A stretch of DNA of 64,000 nt from Escallonia rubra (taxonomy: Eukaryota > Streptophyta > Magnoliopsida > Escalloniales > Escalloniaceae): contig JAVXUO010000894.1 in assembly GCA_033065855.1 (NCBI GenBank), positions 1 through 64,000 on the forward strand, given 5' to 3'. The position numbers were made by a program, and so were the translations under genes. Positions 59,405-64,000 of this stretch are shown in pieces. A model generated the notes under the pieces. The model had not been told where the DNA came from. It saw nothing but the letters and a program-made list of their open reading frames with translations, and ran no database searches. Within the stretch, counting starts at the first letter, position 1. Each line of letters starts with the position of its first letter.

Positions 59405-59416
59405 TTGACACCTCTA

Positions 59417-60119
59417 GAAATATGCTCCTTTGGAGTTTGAACCAACTTTCTCTTAGTTTTCTGATAATGCTGATAGTCGTCTGTTTTGTATATCAACAAC
59501 ATAACCTGGTAGGTCTCGCTGGGTCGAGACATGGTTGATTTTTCTTTTACAGTCCACTGAATCAGGGATGCAATTTCCATTCTTTGACCCGATTGCGGGG
59601 CAGGCCGAAGGCACAATCACGTATTTAGCCTGTTAGGTCGGGTACGGATCTAAAAAAACTCACATCCGATCCGCTCCGTTGATTTCTCCAAGGGAAGTGT
59701 AACTACGAGAGTTTCGAGTGGTTTTTTTTTTTCTCTTCTAAATTTTAAATTGCAAGGAGGCTACTTTTGGACATTAACTACGAATTGAGATTGGTGCTAC
59801 TTTACCAAGGTTTCCAAGTCTAATGTAGTTTGGGAGCATAAAGTTATTGATAGAGAAATGGTTAGTCAAGGTGGTTCAAAATACATGTATTTCTTAAAAA
59901 TATGTATTTGACTGGTGCTGCTAGTCAAAAGGTATATTTTGAAGGCGCTCACATACTTTTTCTTTGGAGCATTTTTTTTTCCATTTGTGCAATTGTTTGA
60001 GCTACGCATGTTAACTTATAAACATGCATGCTTTCAGAGGGACGAAGGAGGGAGCATATTTGGTCGATAGTGGAGCTTTACTATAAACCTCAAAAGAAAC
60101 AACGGAAGTATGGCTTAAA
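59417..60119. other. Spacer between hAT 2 and element E
   Basis: No gene, TIR or LTR end recognised. Confidence 0.5.
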
Positions 60120-62456
60120 TGTTACAGTCGTCCATAAGTGGAAAGACTGAAGATAACATTATATTACAGTCGTCCATAAGTGGAAAGACTAAATATAACA
60201 TTATATTACACGCCACCTCTCTCTTATACAAGTACTACACTCCAAAAACAAAAGAAGAATGACTAAAACGTTGCTCACCCAGCGTAATAATCTTAAGTCT
60301 CCCCGTGGTAATCCTTTTCATACCTTGGCAAATACTCCGACTCTGAACCTAAAAAAAGTATCGAGAATGGGTCAGCCTAAGGGCTCAGTAGGGTATCCGG
60401 TACTTTTAAGTCCAAACATGAATTGATTATATTATGCATAGTTAGGATAAACATGAAAGTCACTTGAACAGATGATACCTACGTACTTAAGAATAATTTA
60501 ACATATCGAGTAACACATGCAACCATCTGTTCACACTTGCCTTCAAAAGAAACGAGAGTAACATGTCGAGCAAGATTTGAAATCTTGTAGAACATATACG
60601 AGAATGGCAAGCAAGACTTAAATATTAACTTGATCTCGCTAAGTATAACGAAACAATATAAACAAGTTCAAGACCAATATGAGTCAAGTACGAGAATATC
60701 AATATGCAAATATGCTCCTCATGCACAAGCCAACCTTCCCTGAGTGTAAGATACTTTTCGTATCACAACCAATTGATGTAGCGTGTTTGATAGAAGAAGT
60801 CTAACGTCATCACATGCATGTTAATAATTCCTTTCGGGAAGTAGTACACATAGTTAGTGCGTACTTTCGAGACATGAACAAGAACGAGAACCCTGGCTGG
60901 ATAACTTCCAACCCTGGCAAATACCACCCTCAACTCAGTTTTTCCTCCTCCTTCATGTGACATGCATAATCATGCACAGATGTCAACAAAAGGTCATCAA
61001 GTACATCAAAGAGCTTTAATCCCATCTCAAGTCATATTTGTCATCTTATCAACAACATATGCCAAACATGTAAACTAATCTCTAATGCGCCAACTAATTC
61101 GGTAATCAAGCAAGAAACAATTGATGTTCTTCCTTAAGTACCCTACACACAAGCATAACTATATCAGCATGTATATATTTGAGTGCCCATTCAAGACCTA
61201 TAATTTACCTAGTTATTCACTATTAAGCCCATCACAAAGAACTACTAGTTTAGGTTACATAATCTGCCCAGTATTTCAATTGGCAGCAGGAGTAGTCTGT
61301 ACTCCAAAAACCATAACAATTTAATTACATGGCCTCTACAGTCATACTATATATTTCTGAAAACTAGACTTAAAGCGATACATCCCAGTATTTTACTTGG
61401 CACGAAAATATTATTTTAAGGTCATGTTAAGCGTCCAACAACAGTTTCACAAGACATGTTTCAAGCAAAAAAATTTAAACCATAACAATAGTACTTGAAA
61501 TAATCTGAAACTTTGTGTGTATAACTCTATACATGTTGTAGTACAACATAGAAAATAACCAAGCCAACATCTCAACTAAAAGTATACCTTTTTAAGTACC
61601 AAAATTATTCTAATTTCATGACTGTACAGTTTCACAGGACAGGTTTCAAGTCACGAATTTTAAAACATAGTAATAATGCTTAAGATAATCTGAAATTTGG
61701 TTTGTATACTCTACACAAATATTAATACAACATATAAAATAACCAAACCCATATCTTAACTAAAACTTTACATTTCTAGGCACCAAAGTTATCTCATTTT
61801 TATGACTGTTTTGCAGATTTCAGCATACATGAACACACTTCACCTTGAATCATTTCAAGAAAATAAATAAGTGTTTCACTACTACTCATAATACTTCTCA
61901 TACATGTTTTGAAAACTTAAAAGGAACATAAGATAACCTACCTTAAAGAATTTTTTGGCCAAGCCAATTCAAGAAGGTTGATTCAAATCTCTCTCATTTG
62001 TTCTTCCTTTTCTTCTTCTCTTCCTCTATTTCTCTCATTTCTTTTCTTTCTCCTCCTTTATCTTTGTTTTTACTCTTTTCTTTATCCTTTGTTTCTATTT
62101 TGGCCGAAAGGTGGTCTTCCACCTCCACCTTCTCTTTTGTTTCTAAGTTATCCACTAAACTTTTCTTCCCATTTTTTTATTAGTTTCCTTTGATTACTCA
62201 CCACCGTACATAGGTGGCAAGTCTTCAAGAATATAACCCCCACACTCACACATGCACATGCCACTAATCCCTGCATTTCAAATTTGCATATTAACCCCAA
62301 AGCTTTACATAATTACTTTTAACCCCCAAAGCTTTACATAATTATATTTTGACCCATAACTTAATTTCAACATTTCTTTTATGTAGAAAAATAATATAAA
62401 TATGTTTAAACTTAATAATAAAATGATTAGAAGCCAATTAAGATTTGGGTCTGACA
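60120..62456 (-). repeat. 3' LTR of Ty3/gypsy element E (approximate outer end)
   Basis: The inner end is secure: the minus strand begins TGTCAGACCCAAATC at 62456, right after a polypurine tract. The outer end is placed at TGTTACAG (60120) because it gives TG..CA termini, but the second LTR is outside the window. A ~43-base tandem pair (TACAGTCGTCCATAAGTGG) lies at 60122 and 60165. The CT-rich stretch at 61980-62130 is low complexity. Confidence 0.65.
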
Positions 62457-62474
62457 CTCTCCCCTCCTTAAAAC
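62457..62474 (-). promoter_or_regulatory. Element E polypurine tract
   Basis: The minus strand reads TTTTAAGGAGGGGAGAG directly before the LTR start TGTCAGACCC. Confidence 0.82.
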
Positions 62475-62500
62475 AAATTAGTCCCTAAATTCATACCTGA

Positions 62501-63540
62501 TCAGGTGACCAAGTGCGGGTACTTTGACCTAATCTCATCTTCACGCTCCCAGGTAGTCTCTTCAATATCATGATATTGCCATTTGATTTTAACCATTGGA
62601 ATCACCTTAGTTCTCAATACCTGATCCTGACGATCCAAAATCTCCACCGGCTGCTCAACGTAAGTCATATCTGCTTCTATGTGAATCGGCTGATCATGCA
62701 ACACATGTGATGGATCTGGCTGATATTTACGCAACGTAGATATATGAAAAAAATTATGTACTCCAGATAATGAAGGCGGTAAAGCAACCCGATACGCTAG
62801 ATCACCAACCTGTTCCAAAATCTCATAAGGCCCAACATACCTCGGAGATAGCTTACCTTTCTTACCAAACCTCATGACTCCTTTCGTTGGAGAAATTTTA
62901 ATAAAAACAAAGTCTCCCACCGTAAATTCCAAACCACGTCGATGAGTGTCAGCATAGCTCTTTTGTCTACTCTGTTCTGTACGGATACGTTGTTGAATTA
63001 ATTGTATCTTATCAGTGGTTTCACGAATAATATCAGATTTAATAAGCTTACCTTCCCCAACCTCCGACCAACAAATTGGAGATCTGTATTTTCTTCCATA
63101 TAACACCTCATAAGGAGCCATATCAATACTAGAATGGTAACTGTTATTATAAGAAAATTCAACAAGTGGTAATTGTGAATCCCAACTACCTTTCAAGTCT
63201 ATCACACAAGCTTGTAACATATCCTCCAAGGTCTGAATAGTACGCTCACTCTGACCATCTGTCTGAGGGTGAAAGGCTGTACTCAAGGCCAACTATGTAC
63301 CCATAGGCTTCTGAAAGCTTGCCAAAATCGAGAAGTAAAATGTGGATCCCTGTCAAAAACAATACTAACTGGAACCCTATGCAAGTGAACTATCTCATCG
63401 ATATACAATTTTGCCAGTTTTTCCATGGAATATTTCATATTCAGAGGAAGAAAATATGCAAATTTAGTAAGACGGTCTACTATTACCCAAATGGCATTAT
63501 TTTCGTCCCGAGTCCGCGGTAAACTTGTCACAAAATCCAT
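62501..63540 (-). pseudogene. Element E integrase core and chromo-type C-terminus
   Basis: [20 protein letters not shown] at 63540 opens the integrase core, with [12 protein letters not shown] and [13 protein letters not shown]. After a frameshift and a TAG near 63295, a 260-codon open frame continues with [20 protein letters not shown] and YNNSYHSSIDMAPYEVLYGR. It ends in the chromo-type region (GPYEILEQVGDLAYRVALP, HNFFHISTLRKY, WEREDEIRSKYPHLV). Apart from those two lesions the sequence is well preserved compared with elements A and B, so E is younger. Confidence 0.9.
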
Positions 63541-63542
63541 GG

Positions 63543-63992
63543 TTATGTGCTCCCATTTTCACCCAGGAATAGATAAAGGCTGTAAATAACCACCCGGCGT
63601 TGATGTTCTGCCTTTACCAGCTGACATGTTAGGCACTTGAAAACAAATTTAGCTATATCACCTTTCATACCATTCCACCAATAATGTGATTTTAAATATC
63701 TATACATTTTAGTGCTACCCGGATGAATATTGTACTTACTCTGATGTGCTTCTTTCAAAATCTCCTGTTTAACCTCAGCATCATTTGATACACAAACTCG
63801 ATCTCTAAATCTCAATACACGTTCAGAAGATAATGAAAATTGATCCACCTCCGTTCTAATTTTCTGCAACTCTGGGTCCTTTCCCTGAGCTTCCTGTATC
63901 AATTGCATTAATGCAGGCCAAATTTTAATATTAGCAAATAAAAATTCCATCCTAGTGGCACGCGACCTCCAATCACACATATCACTCAACAT
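63543..63992 (-). pseudogene. Element E RNase H end and integrase zinc-binding domain (partial)
   Basis: Open frame upstream of the integrase core on the minus strand. HQSKYNIHPGSTKMYRYLKS and CLTCQLVKAEHQ form the HHCC zinc-binding domain. Upstream, the DPELQKIRTEVDQF region is the usual linker after RNase H. It joins the core by a frameshift near 63590. The rest of pol lies beyond the right edge. Confidence 0.85.
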
Positions 63993-64000
63993 ATTCCATT

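Larger units (their letters stand above)
55686..59416 (-). mobile_element. hAT transposon 2 (3.73 kb)
   Basis: TIRs TAGAGTTGTCAAAGGGCCGG (left) and, reversed, TAGAGGTGTCAAAAGGGCCG (right). The subterminal zones 55694-55885 and 59186-59404 are dense in GGGCCGGGC words. It carries a minus-strand transposase gene broken in two places. No perfect 8-bp duplication was found: the flanks are CGTGAAAT and GAAATATG, sharing only GAAAT. The TIRs and coding region are related to hAT 1 (11644-18402). Confidence 0.9.

Noticed and set aside
55678..59424. GAAAT on both sides of hAT 2 as a target duplication
   Set aside because: hAT duplications are 8 bp and the two GAAAT copies are offset relative to the TIR ends, so it is probably chance or the ends have mutated.
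59142..59440. Gly/Pro/Arg-rich open frames on both strands at the right end of hAT 2
   Set aside because: Produced by GGCCCGG subterminal repeats; both strands and several frames are open at once.

Overview
The window looks like nuclear DNA of a flowering plant, probably a eudicot. It has one intron-rich, single-frame-per-exon host gene with plant-type splice sites (GT..AG, pyrimidine-poor AT-rich introns) at its left end. The remaining ~54 kb is nested plant transposable elements plus an integrated plant pararetrovirus. No bacterial-type operon, rRNA, tRNA or CRISPR array was seen. The species cannot be told from the sequence alone.

Layout: (1) 15-9459, minus strand: the first 14 coding exons of a SEC31 COPII-coat gene, running off the left edge; joined they give 651 codons with no stop. 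(2) 10910-19730: the 3' end of an old Ty3/gypsy pol gene, cut by a 6.8-kb hAT transposon (11644-18402, 8-bp target duplication) that was itself cut by a 3.3-kb solo LTR (13071-16399, 5-bp duplication). (3) 19731-48715: a minus-strand Ty3/gypsy element (called A, chromovirus-like, long ~2.7-kb LTRs, 5-bp duplication GGCAT at both ends). It carries three later passengers: a truncated plus-strand gypsy element B in its left LTR, a 1.1-kb Mutator-like element with a 9-bp duplication in its right LTR, and an 11.2-kb rearranged Caulimoviridae sequence lodged in a (TA)n tract of the right LTR. (4) 49070-53165: an old segmental tandem duplication with a hAT-type MITE in its second copy. (5) 53276-53710: a Harbinger/Tourist-like MITE. 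(6) 54432-55175: a decayed hAT C-terminus. (7) 55686-59416: a second hAT element with a nearly complete BED-finger transposase broken by one frameshift and one nonsense codon. (8) 60120-64000: the 3' LTR and 3' pol end of a further minus-strand gypsy element E that continues past the right edge.

Only the SEC31 gene is clearly a working host gene. The viral block is the most unusual part. Its genes (two related small ORFs, movement-protein-like, coat-protein-like, protease/RT/RNase H) lie on the minus strand in viral order and are mostly broken, but the last ORF, a viroplasmin/transactivator-like gene of 379 codons, is open. The viral intergenic region is present twice in inverted orientation, about 1.2 kb apart, so two copies of the same TATA-bearing region face each other across sense and antisense viral fragments. 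That arrangement could make double-stranded RNA against the related virus; this is inference and needs small-RNA data. Nested insertion order can be read from the target duplications: gypsy remnant, then hAT, then solo LTR; and separately element A, then B, MULE and virus.
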